Source: Morchella semilibera (taxonomy: Eukaryota; Ascomycota; Pezizomycetes; Pezizales; Morchellaceae). From it: 64,000 bases of DNA. Shown here in pieces: positions 13,185-24,422 of this stretch; position 1 is the first letter of the stretch, and every line of letters starts with the position of its first letter. The notes under the pieces are model-generated. The model did no database searches. It saw nothing but the letters and a program-made list of their open reading frames with translations, and had not been told where the DNA came from. The position numbers and the translations under genes were made by a program. The DNA lies in the NCBI GenBank assembly GCA_009192285.1, contig CM018608.1, forward strand, positions 576,201 to 640,200. Reading direction: 5' to 3'.

Positions 13185-14424
13185 CGTTTTGTTTTTTCTG
13201 CACGTAGTCATATTCCAAGCGAACCAATTGAGGTATTTGGACGATAAACTAGAGCGTTATGCCAAAGGAACTAGTGCAGCTGACATTTGGTGTCATATTT
13301 TAGTAGACTCTGAGCGCCTCAGGATACTGTAGCAGAGAGCGTACCCGAATACCTGAGAAAAATTCGCTGAACTGTAACAGGGGTATAGATATAGATGAAC
13401 CAACCGGAGGTCGTCGTTTAACGTCAATCAGCAAGTTTTTTGTGAATAATATCCCTGCTAGAGTACAGTATGGTTCGAGTAATAAGTGGGGGCACAGATG
13501 GTCGGAGAAGCATTGCGGGGACAATTAAAGGTGATCAGTGGTCTATAGTCTCAGTTCAGCGAAATCAACCGCTCCACAAGGTTGTGAGAGCCGGTCACGT
13601 GGGGAGTCTTTCGCAATGATTTAATTGGTTGTTAATTATAAGCCAGGTCGCGACAAGATTGATCATAATTGACTGCACTCAGATGATGTAGAAACCACGT
13701 GTCTAGTGAAGAAGTTCTTAGTACCTATTACAAGCTGGTAGGTTTCGGGTTTCGGACTGGGGCACAACAGTGGTGGGTATTCCGATATCCTGGGTCCGCT
13801 GATTTTATGGTTGCAATCCCTGGTATCGAATGTGTGAGATGTTACTGAAGACCTACCAATGATTACTGGGTAAGTAGTTAGGGTCTCGTGGTTTAAAAGG
13901 TAAGAATAAATACATGTAGCTAAGGTGACTTCATAGAAAACACCTTGCGATCGGAGGTCTTAATTTCGACATATTTCTTTTTCCCTTGGTTCTTTGTGTT
14001 AGGAACGCCGGCCAGCCACACTCTATTTCAACGTCTTGCTTGACTCTGGCTCTCTAGATAAAACCATTGTACTCTATTTGGCGCCGGTAATGTGCTGGCG
14101 CAAGGAGGTGCTGATGTCCGGAAATGACCAAAATACCATGAAAATCTGCCAATGCCCAATTAAGTTGTTTCAACATTTTAGTTCACCTAGAAGGCTTATA
14201 TAATGTTTCGAATCATCAAAAATATCAAAGGATATTTTACGCTTGGCGGGCCTACCTATCCTTTAAACTAAAAACCGTGGATGGCGATGAGGTCGAGTGA
14301 TAGCTTCAAGCACAAACCCTAGCCCTAACACGAGATCTCAGAAACTCTCACCCTTGCGGAAACAGACGCCACTAGTCTCATAGACCAATAAAACGGCCGG
14401 TAGTCCACAACACATCGTAGTTAT

Positions 14425-14540
14425 TAGAGACTTTGCGCAAATGGGCCAGCTCTATATTTCAATATCTGATTGGCAGGCTATGGGATCGGCATCAATCAGG
14501 TTACCGGAAAATGGAGTTATGTATTTGCGCAAAGTCTCTA
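14425..14540. repeat. foldback element, 18-bp perfect inverted repeats
   Basis: TAGAGACTTTGCGCAAAT at 14425-14442 is repeated as its exact reverse complement at 14523-14540. The outermost dinucleotide on both sides is TA, as expected for a small Tc1/mariner-type MITE of about 112 bp. The 80-bp centre is non-coding. Confidence 0.6.
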
Positions 14541-14908
14541 TTGCTGTCATAAGCGAACTGTCAAACTTGCAGGTGCCTAATACCTTCGCAGTGCTGTGAT
14601 CGCGGATAACAACAGGCCAACTGCAGCAACGTTAGGTGAATCCTCTAACTCGTATTTGTAGCGTGGCATCAATTACTTTTTTTACCGCGTGCAGTATGAC
14701 TATAATTTACTGTTGTGGCAATGGGAATGGCCCTTTGCGGTGCCAATGATAGATTTCCCGTCTCTCGTTGCGCTCTGGCGACCGTGGCAACACATGCTGA
14801 GGGCGTTGAGTGACCGAGTAAATGCAAGAGGTTTGTGCATAAAACGATTTTTTAAGGGTTTGCCTAATAAGGTACCGCATTTGGTTCATCCTATTTTTTT
14901 TTGTGCTG

Positions 14909-15030
14909 TACTCGTTTACCACCATAAGAACTACCGCTCAGGGCAAGGATAATTTGTATGAATTGGTGATGATCTCTCCTACAAATCATCCCTGTTTCAG
15001 TCAATTGGTTCTTTTCGTCGTAAACGAGTA
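14909..15030. repeat. possible foldback element, 11-bp inverted repeats
   Basis: TACTCGTTTAC at 14909-14919 pairs perfectly with GTAAACGAGTA at 15020-15030, again with TA as the outer dinucleotide. The arms are short, so chance is possible. It lies 370 bp from the 14425-14540 element, which has unrelated arms. Confidence 0.35.
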
Positions 15031-17970
15031 TGGCGATGTTTGATACCCATGAATCATGATCGGGTTTCAGTGGCAGATCGATTTTGTCGCACCGGAGTAA
15101 GTGGTCTGAATTTTGTTAAATTGGGGAAGCTCTGTCTTTTTGATAGAACACAGAAGCGAACAGGTTGCGACCATGTTCAAATACCTCACCACTCCCGAGG
15201 AGATTCTCCTGATAGCATTCTCAACTTCAAACTCTGGCAGACTGGAGAAACGGGAAGAGTCGGCAATACCCGCTTCCGTGCATTCAACCCCGCATTTCGG
15301 CATGTTGGATGAAGTTCGCGTGCGCCAGGCGCTAACCTTGATCTGGTTTGGGATAGATATATCTTAGGAGCTTATTAAGTACATGTAGCCCTACCTTGTT
15401 GCCACCACTGCTCCTCGCTAATTATTAGGGTCGCAATTATCAGCCGAAGGATGCCAGTTTCCATTCAGAGACTCTTTTGTTTTACATAATTTCCAACCTT
15501 ATTGTATGTAAGTGTCTTTGGCTGCAGTACTTCCTTGCCAATGCCCGCGGCGTAGCGTAGGGTTTGAGAGCGATGGATGCCGTGTCTATTATATTGCTCC
15601 CATGTCCTTTGGAACAATTACCGCCGAGCTGCATCGCATGTCTGTCTCCGAGGTGAAATTCTCACGAGAATTGTTTAGACATATGTGGAAAGATGGCTAG
15701 CTACGAATGTCGTCTCCTCATCATAGCTATTTAGCCAAGCCTTTTTACTTCAATTTGTCATAGACTATAATACTAGCCAAATTTGGACTGGATGCTGCTT
15801 TTTCAGGTTAGTTTATTATGGGGTTGTTGCGCAGGTTGATACTGGCCACCTGACCTTCAATCCATGCCTAAAGGCCTGATTCAACGGTGCACTTCTTATT
15901 CTTGCGACGAGGGAAGAAAGGTGTCCGCCCAAGACGAACCCGTTAGTAGTAAAAGGATGCTTTCATTTGTTGTCCTGCAGCCGTCCCCGGAGTTCGCTTG
16001 GGATTTTTTTGGCGCTGTTGGAAGTGCGCAACCTCATATGAAAAAAAAAAGCAAACATAAGCCTCTATGATCGTACGTATGGGTGGCCATTGGGATTGAA
16101 GCTGCCATGATACCTCTTCTTACATATAGACCTAGAAAACAGCTTTCATAACGTAGCAAGAAATATTCTACTATTAGCGATCGGCAAGCGGTGGGAAGAT
16201 TGAAAAGCTAGACGCCAGGTGGTAAGAAGTAGGTGTCATTCCAACCTATTGCGTCATGCCGGTCGCGGGCAGCTGCGTGAAGAGAGCATATAAACCTCAT
16301 ATCGTGATAGTTAAGGTGAGCTTCTACCGGTAGACGCTGTGCAAAGTTCTTCAGGGGGGTGAGTTGGCTGCTAACATACGTCGATCAATGAGGTATTGCA
16401 CAACATAGCTCAATGAGCTACCCAGGAGAGAGATATTTGGCATTGACAAGAAATTGAACTCAGTGAGGCTGATAGATGGAGCAAGAAGAGAATATGAGGT
16501 GGGGAGGGGGGAGGTGGGGGATTAAAGAAAGAAAGAAGAAGTAATGTAAGTAGTTAATGCATGTAGAGTGTCAAGGAGCAGAGGAGCTCACGATGGTAGC
16601 TTTGATGCACGTAAGTAGCTATGATCAGATAGCAACCTGTCCTCCACCCACCACCAATCGTACCACTCAGCAGCGACCTCTGCCCAAAAGCTTTCCCCTC
16701 CCCCTCCCACTCATCTCTCTGCCTGCCCCTTCCCCAAGCTATTGTACGCCTCCCCTGCCTCCTCCTCATCAGCATAGTCATCATCATCATCGCCGTTGTT
16801 AGTATTATAAGAGCAACCGTCATCTTTCACTTTGCCTTTGACCTTCTAGCTGTCCCCATTGCCACTGCTACTGCTGCTTCTATCGACCAGCTCTGTAACC
16901 ATTGCCGCCTCAACCATCGGCATCACATATATCATACCTTTCCGTCACATCCCCCCCCAAAAAAAAAACCGTCACTTCCGTAATTTCGATTCACTACAGT
17001 ATTGAGCTCTTCAACGTGCATTCGGATTTAAGAGAAATCATCACGTACTCGCCCTCTGAATAGCTTGTTCCTTGTTTCCATTCAAACTACCCCTACTAGT
17101 TGTTGGCTGGCGCCTTATGATGGCTACCGATTAGCGAACCAACAAAACAGAGAAGTCGCCTCCAAAAACCTCTCTCTACAATCCCCTGGTTTCAATTATT
17201 CTCAAGAATAAAAAAAAAATATTAAAAAATATTAAAAAAATAAAGAGAGGGGACCTATAGATAAAGGTAGGGCAGAAGTTCAACGGCGAACCGCCCCCGT
17301 TTCTCATTGGATGTCGTTCCTGAATCTCTGACGTCCTAGTCGTCATTAGTCTCTCCACAGCCCGTGTAAATCTATTTTCTCTTTACGTACCTCCTCCCCT
17401 TCGCTTATAAGACACGTCTGTCATTTACGCGGAATACCGGACAGGTGAGCCTTATCCAGGCCCTCCTCCGAATTTCCAGATCCCCCTTCTCTTCTTCTTT
17501 TTGTTCTTTGCAGAGGTTCAACTGTGTTCTCCAAGCTTGTGCTGATGCCCATGATGGCCTGACAGCTCCCTTTCCTCACAATACACATACATACACCTAG
17601 AGTTCACACGGGGTGCCTGTAAACGAGTCCGACCATCATAGTTTTGGCGTTTTCCCTATTGCCCGTTTTGACTTGGTATGAGCATTGAGGCAGCTAGGCG
17701 CGCCTTTTTCCATCCTTGGTGTACCTCAGCTGACTCGGCTGCCCCAGAAAGTTTATCTTGTTCGATAACCAAGAGCGACAAAAGCGACAAGAACGACCGC
17801 TTTGCACGATAGTCTCCTTTCCTGTTTGGATTAATCTACATATTTGTGTGCAGCCAGTTCGTTTATAGTCGTAGTTCTTCTCCCACCCTTCGTGTTTCTG
17901 TGTTTCTGTGTTTCTGTATTTCTGTGGCGATCTCCTCGAATTTGCCTCGTTTCACCACCAGCAGGGCCGC

Positions 17971-20900
17971 ATGCAGAAAGTAAGTTCCAACTGTTCTTGT
18001 CTTGAATACGTTTCAGGTCTCAACTCACGCGTGTTTTGCTCTCTGTTTTATAGAATCATCCGCTTTTCCATTTAGAGGACCAGATTGGTTATAGCACCCC
18101 ACCTTTCATTCATTCGCTCCAAGAATCCAACGAAGATCACATCACAACCGGCATATCGAGCCCTGCCCCGAAGGATCCCTCCTTCAACTGCTATTTTACA
18201 AATAATCCTACGACGTACCACTCGAGTTCTAGAAGCGGTGACTTCGAAATTCAGCAAGCTCGCGACGATATGTCTGACGTGCCTTCGACCAATACTCCAC
18301 GCTTGAGTGATATCTCTTCGCTTGATTCTCCACGGGCTTCCCTTGATCATACTTCGGCTGCTGGGATGAGTGGTAGCCAACCAACAACCTCCGGACCGAA
18401 CTTTAACCCTTTGGGGGGTTCAGGGTCACTAATGGTGCTCGATGAATCTCGATTGCGTCGTTCATCCCCTGATTCGGACGCGTTGGTTTCTTCTGATGAG
18501 GAGGCTGAACAAAACCCACATTCTTACTTTGCACAGCATAAAAACAGCGCCATCTCTGCCCTTTCTTCGAGACGCCCATCATATGCCGCCGAATTCCAAA
18601 ATCGACATCGAACCTATTCCGTTGCTGGAGGCGGCCCCTTATCTCCCACAAGCTCGCATCCTTCGGCCCCGGCTGGAGATACCGCTGCCTGGGCTGCTGG
18701 GCTTCAGGGAGCCAATCAATCGTTAGCGCCTATTTGGAACTCAATCTGGAATTCGGAGCCATCTAGGAAGAGCCCCCCAGGGCCACTTGATGTTAGACGT
18801 TCCTCAGTTGCAGCGCTATCATCACACAGTCCTTTGTTCGTTGGTAGTGAGGCTCTACCTAGTCCAACAAGTATGGTACCACCAAGCTCTGGGGATTTTC
18901 CTATCCAAATTCCACTACAGCCGCAACTTCGTAATTACAGATCAATGTCGTTCTCTGTTGGACAACAGCCACGGGAATTAGATGAACGTTCGAGGTTATC
19001 TCCGCCAGTAGGTGGCCCTAGGCCACACGCAGCCCCCGGTCTTCACCATAGGCCATCCAGACCTAGCTTACTCTCTGGAGAGCAATATCCCGGCGAATCT
19101 ACTCCTCTTCGAAGTGTATTTGAGGCTGAAGATGACGACGAAAATGATCCTGGTCGTCCGGACGGATCATCGAATGGGACGGGTGGTTACCTACAACACT
19201 CCAATGGGGTCAATGCAACTCAGCAAGCTCTTCAAATGAAGGCGAGGTACGAGTCAATGAGACTTAGAAATCGTTCAGCCTCAACTGCCAACATTTCACT
19301 AGCTGCAGGTTTCGGTGGCGGTATGTCATCAGGTTTAGGTGGTAATAGAGATGAAAAAGTGCTTACTCATGAGGAATTTGATCCAGCTCTTGCGGATGAC
19401 GACGAGCTAGATTATCATCATTACTCCGAACAGCGGCGTTTCAGCGAGGCACCCCCGAGATCACTCAGTATATATGCTGAAAACCAACGACTGGAGAGTC
19501 TCAGGAGACAGCATTGGCAGAGCCCCAGCGGGCCTTTCGTAGGCCCGGAATCTGGAAATCAAAGTAGAAGACATTCATTTGCTGGCCGGCTTCCAATGGG
19601 TGATGGATTGGAGTTTGGTATGGCAAATGATATACTTGGGAAAAGAGCCAATAGCCCCCCGAGATACGGAGAGAATGGCCTGCTCGGAGTCAACAATCGA
19701 AGTGGCGGTTATCTCTCGTTGACTGATGCACCAATCGCTGATCCCTCTGGGAAAGAGTTCTACATGAACGAAGAAAATCGTCTCCGCCAGCGCCAAAACT
19801 TTCCCAAGGTGGTAGGGATGGGACCTTCGCCGGCAACACCCCCCAATCAACACCACTTACAACACTTGCAAGGGTATCAGGCTCCAGCGCGTCTTCCTTC
19901 ACCTCCTTCGGCAGTCCCCCACCGCGGAATGATGTCAATGCCTCCCCATCATGCCCAACAGCCAAGAAGTCAACTGTTGTACTTTGTGACTTTCAAGGCG
20001 CAGCGTGGGGATGTTTTCTATGTCCAAGAAGGAACCGGATTGCGTGTTCGAAATGGCGATCTGGTGATAGTCGAGGCTGATAGAGGCACTGACCTTGGTA
20101 CTGTGGTTGCAGAAAACATCACCTGGCAACAAGCTAAAGATATGAAAGAACATCATGCAAAGGAGCAGTACAATTGGCTTATGATGTTTGCTACAAGAAG
20201 GCCGACAGGTCCTGGCGCCCCGCCAAATGGCACAGGGAATATGCACAATGGTGTTAATGGAGGTGCTGCCCCATTTGCTAACGGTGGAAGCGCTGGTGTT
20301 ATGCCTGGTACCCACGGTCCAATGCAAGGTCAAGAGGGTGCCCCTACGGAGCTGAAGCCCAAGATGATTAAGCGACTAGCTCAAGTACACGAGATTCAAA
20401 CATTAAGGGACAAGGAGGCCAACGAGGCAAAAGCGAAGAGGGTTTGCCAGCAGAAAGTTCTAGAACATAGACTGCCTATGGAGATTTTAGATGCAGAATT
20501 TCAAATGTAGTCCCAATCCCGCAATCCCCCTAGTTTCCTTACTAACCACATGAACAATTAGGGACTGGAAGAAACTCACATTTTATTACTTTGCCGATTC
20601 ATATATCAATTTCAACTCCTTGGTCACAGATCTTTTTAAAGTTTACAAAACACGTATCTGGATGTCAGCCATGAACCCTGCCTCATTCGCTCATCCCACT
20701 GGCCTTCACCCACCGGGATCTGGACTTGGTACATCTGGCACTCTTGGCCCTATCGATCCCTCAGAACAACCGCAACAGATTCATTCGCAATTCTCGGGGA
20801 TTAGCCAAGGTTATCCTGGGTATGGTCCAGCAGGAGCCAATGGATCAATGATGGGAGTCCATTCTCGGGGACATCAACAGGGTTTGCTCCAGCAAATGCC

Positions 20901-21171
20901 AGTACCAGGGCAAAATCCTATGTTGCAAATGGCAGCTTCAGGGTTTCCGCCCCGCCATTCCCCACACGGTGCTGTTGCGGCGCATCAGGATTTTAGCCAT
21001 CTCCCACAACAACAATTAAACGGCTATAACCACAGCCAATCCTTCATGAATGGTACTGGAAATCACCACAACCAAAGCCACTTAGGGGGAAATGCCGATA
21101 ACCATACCCCAAATGGAAATTCAGACAGTTCATGGATGAACCTGCAGGGACTTTCCCTTAATTCTCACTAG
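17971..21171 (+). CDS. PSP1: PSP1 C-terminal domain protein
   Basis: The model has three exons, 17971-17979, 18054-20506 and 20562-21171, giving 1023 aa. The C-terminal part is the PSP1 (YaaT-like) domain. It starts at LLYFVTFKAQRGDVFYVQ, continues through NGDLVIVEADRGTDLGTVV, and crosses the second intron at LDAEFQM/DWKKLTFYYF into NFNSLVTDLFKVYKTRIWM. Splicing is supported by the donor GTAGTC at 20507 (a weak site), the branch ACTAAC at 20541 and the acceptor TTAG, and it keeps the domain in frame. The long N-terminal half is Ser/Pro-rich and disordered; the tail after the domain is Gly/Gln/His-rich. The tiny first exon (MQK) is inferred: from 18054 to the ATG at 18270 the frame is open for 72 codons, and a GTAAGT...TAG intron joins it to ATG 17971. 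The conservative start is 18270. Yeast Psp1 is a cytoplasmic protein linked to translation and mRNA granules; the exact role here is unknown. Confidence 0.9.
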
Positions 21172-24100
21172 AGGGGTGCAATTACCCCTGAGCCTATATC
21201 TTACTACTCTGGTATTTATTTTACTATATCCGTTCGTTTACAGGGAGTTTGTGCCTTTTACTTTCGATTTTGGACCCTTTTAAAATATCCTTCTCTTATT
21301 TTTTCTCTTTCTATTATTTGGAGTATTTCTTGCCATTATCTGGACTTTGGGAGTTTTTAGTTTGTCATCGTTCTCCTCACCCGCAAGATTTCTTGATATA
21401 ATCGGGTTTGGATGGGACTTTGTTCATGAGGGGAGGATATAAAGATCGGGAATACGAGAATTGGCGTTCTTTTATTGTTCTTGCTTGAAAAATAAACGGG
21501 GTGGGATTCTGGCGGGAAACTGGATTTGGAGTTTTTAAGCTCTCATTTACACCAACTCTACACTATTTTCGTTTCAATTTCTTTGAGTCGTCGTTGATAA
21601 AGCAAAAGTTCATGGTTTCTTTTTCCCTTTTGTTGGTGCTTATTTGCTGTGCACGCGCCAGGTTAGGAAAGAGGTCACTCGTTACATCACGGAATTGCGG
21701 TATGGGTGTAGAATTGGAGGGCGCCGGTGGTTTCAGGCATAGTTTAGTGGTGAAGGCTTTTCTTTATTTTTATCTTCTTTTTATCTTTTTTATCTTTTTT
21801 TTTTTTTTTTTTTTTTGCATGGAAACACGGAAAGAGAAAAAAGACTGGGTTTCGATCAGAGTTAGAAAGGTTTAGGTGTTGGGGGTTCTTTTACCTGGTG
21901 GGGGTATGGCATTCAGCCTTCAATCACAATTAGTTTTCCTCGTTTCTTATCTCCCTCCTTTTTGACCGCTTTTGTTTTCTTTTTTATATCACTCGCTTGG
22001 AAGTTCGGTATTGGAGGGTTTAGGAGCGGAATAAGCACAGCGTGCGCATACATACATAAAAGGCTGGGTTTTGAATGTTGGAGGAAGGACGATAAGTACC
22101 TGCGGGTATGTTTGAACAAATATCTACAATTCGGAGGATTCTCGGAATGTTGACATCTTAATAGATACGAGAGAAACAACATTAAGCGGGGATGGTGTTT
22201 AGATGATTTTTTTCGGGGGGGGGGGGGTTAATTTCCCTAATAATTGTGAGTACTGCATACATGTACCTACATGTAGTTATATCAACCAACAACAGGTCAT
22301 GTACCAGATTATATGGCCCATCTTATATTTCCTTGGCTCTTCTACTTGTCTTTTCATTATTCCTTCCTGCTCTTCATCTCATGCCTGTTATTTTCAAGAA
22401 CAGTCCCGCCTAATTCAAAAGGACCTCAATTCCCCGTTCAATATTTAGGTGCTATATTTATTGCATGTATGTATTCGGTGTCACTAAGTGGTTAAAACTA
22501 CATGTACTCTAACGAGAACATCCTCCAAATATGAAAAGTGGCCGTTTCCGGGTGTACTTATGGATGGGTTAAAGGATAATTGGGCGGGAACACCCTTACA
22601 TGTAAAACTATGTTGGAAGATAGCAAGCTTGCCGAGACTTTCTCCCCGCCCTCAAAGCCACACTCACATGTACTACCTTAGGCTAAAACCCGTGGAGTGT
22701 TCTCCGCCACTTATTGGCCAGGCCTGGCGAAGATAGGTAGGGACATGTATGTATCTCCAGGGTTCGGGATAGGCTACCCTGACTTCACCAAATATCACTC
22801 GGTATGACGAGTGATGGTGCGTGATGCTCTATCGTCCTACTCGCCAAATTTTGATTTTTTAGGTGCGGTTGCCACGCAAAATATCAAGTGCTATCACCGC
22901 GGGTCATGGTTGTTCGCGCCCTGGGCGCTGCACACATCCCTAGAGCTTTTAGTATCACGCCGTGTGAGCAATACAGCTGGCTACTCTCTCTACACACCAT
23001 CCGACAGAATGCCTAGCCGCCAACTCAGGGACATGATGCCCAATCCTAACCCCAACCCAGACCACCCTCTCCCTCCTCTGCACAGTTCTATCCCCCTAGT
23101 TAATAAGAGCATTCGGTCTTCTAAGCGCCCCCCCCCCCCGCAGTTGCTGATACCCTCCCCAGGAACCACCGGCTAGGAATGAGGTTAGTAGTTAGACCGG
23201 GATAACTGGGGCCCTTTTAACATTTAATAGCCAACGGTTCGACCACTTTTCAACGGCCGTCGCCAATATCACTGCAAGCAATGCCAGCACAGATATCATC
23301 TTCAACACCAAAGTAAATACTAATGTCTCTCCTATATCAATGGGCTATAGCGGTGGAGAGCCTCGATTTCTAGCAAAGGTTGATAACCAAATGATTTTAC
23401 CACATACAGTTAATAACAAACAAAAGAAAGAAAAAAAATGATTAATGGACCTGACGTGGGCTTTGGTTATAGAGCCTAGGTCGGCCTGACTATTGGTACG
23501 TTCGGTCCCGTCTGCGCTTGATTTAGGTTAACGGGTGCTCGCAATGCTCCCATCGATCGACCTTATATATCGTCCATGTAAGTTATGATTGAAAGCTACT
23601 CCTCAGAGTGGATGTGAGTGATTATTCATAACTGGCTTTCAAATGGGCCTTCTTGCATTGTAAATGCTATGGTCAATATTTCCCGTTATCTTGAGGTCTT
23701 TAAATCGTGGGTGCTATCTCTCCGGTGTATTGGAGCCCGCCCTTGATTTAGCTGGGAAGAAGAGGAATATATATCTCTGAGTGATATCTCGTGGAGAGCT
23801 ATAGGAAAATCCGCAATGCCAGAGGTAAAGCTGGAACACTTAGGGTTAAAGTGCACGCTGAAAAAATGTATGCGCACGGGGAGGTACTGGAAGAAGAGTT
23901 GCGGACAAAAGAGAGGGCATCTAGAGGGATCGGTGAGCAAGCATGGCTGGTAAGATCAGATCATGAATTTACTAGTACAGTCTAAACAGCGCTATATTCC
24001 TGATTGTGGTTAGAAAAGAATTAAATGGCTCTAATATGTGATCTTAGGAGGGTCCCCACGGCGCATCTCTGAGGGGGCGGGGTTGCCATGTGCGATTCGC

Positions 24101-24422
24101 TCGCATGCTTGATTAAACTAGCCCTGTACCTAGTAGATCTTTTGTGGCGTGTAAAGGGATTGCGCGGAAGGGCTGGGAATTGGGCATGGTCTGTGAATAA
24201 CACTACAATACAAGGGGGTTGGACACTTGAAGAATTCTGTATTGTAAGGAAGACTAGCTCTACCGCCGCCACTGCTCCCATATGGACGAATGGTCACTGA
24301 TTCATCTCCAGGGACCTCCCAAAAAAATTTCATGAGACATGTACTCAAGCTATCTACAATATTATAATACAAGATTAGGAGGGCCCTTCCTCTTATTTCC
24401 CAACACCAAACTTTATATCCAG
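21172..24422. other. intergenic region between convergent genes
   Basis: The PSP1-type gene and RIX1 point toward each other across this stretch. The first 700 bases are T-rich with a 22-base T run near 21795, likely the 3' UTR of the upstream gene. A G13 tract lies at 22215-22227, a C12 tract at 23128-23139, and two TACATGTA palindromes ten bases apart at 22258 and 22268. No frame has coding features. Confidence 0.6.

Larger units (their letters stand above)
7079..17970. other. 11-kb gene-poor region
   Basis: No supported gene was found in nearly 11 kb. The longest frames (for example 8753-9250 on the minus strand) have no domain, no consistent splice extension and read through low-complexity or stop-bounded random sequence. 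Contents that can be seen: a GA microsatellite (7712-7748), G-tracts of 14 and 12 (8453-8466, 8550-8561), a TCC run (about 10250-10280), an A-rich block (10555-10627), a hairpin at 13157-13184, and foldback elements at 14425-14540 and 14909-15030. The last kilobase is pyrimidine-rich and probably holds the promoter of the PSP1-type gene, with a TGTTTCTG-like tandem at 17892-17925. Decayed transposons are likely but none could be identified by protein. Confidence 0.6.
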
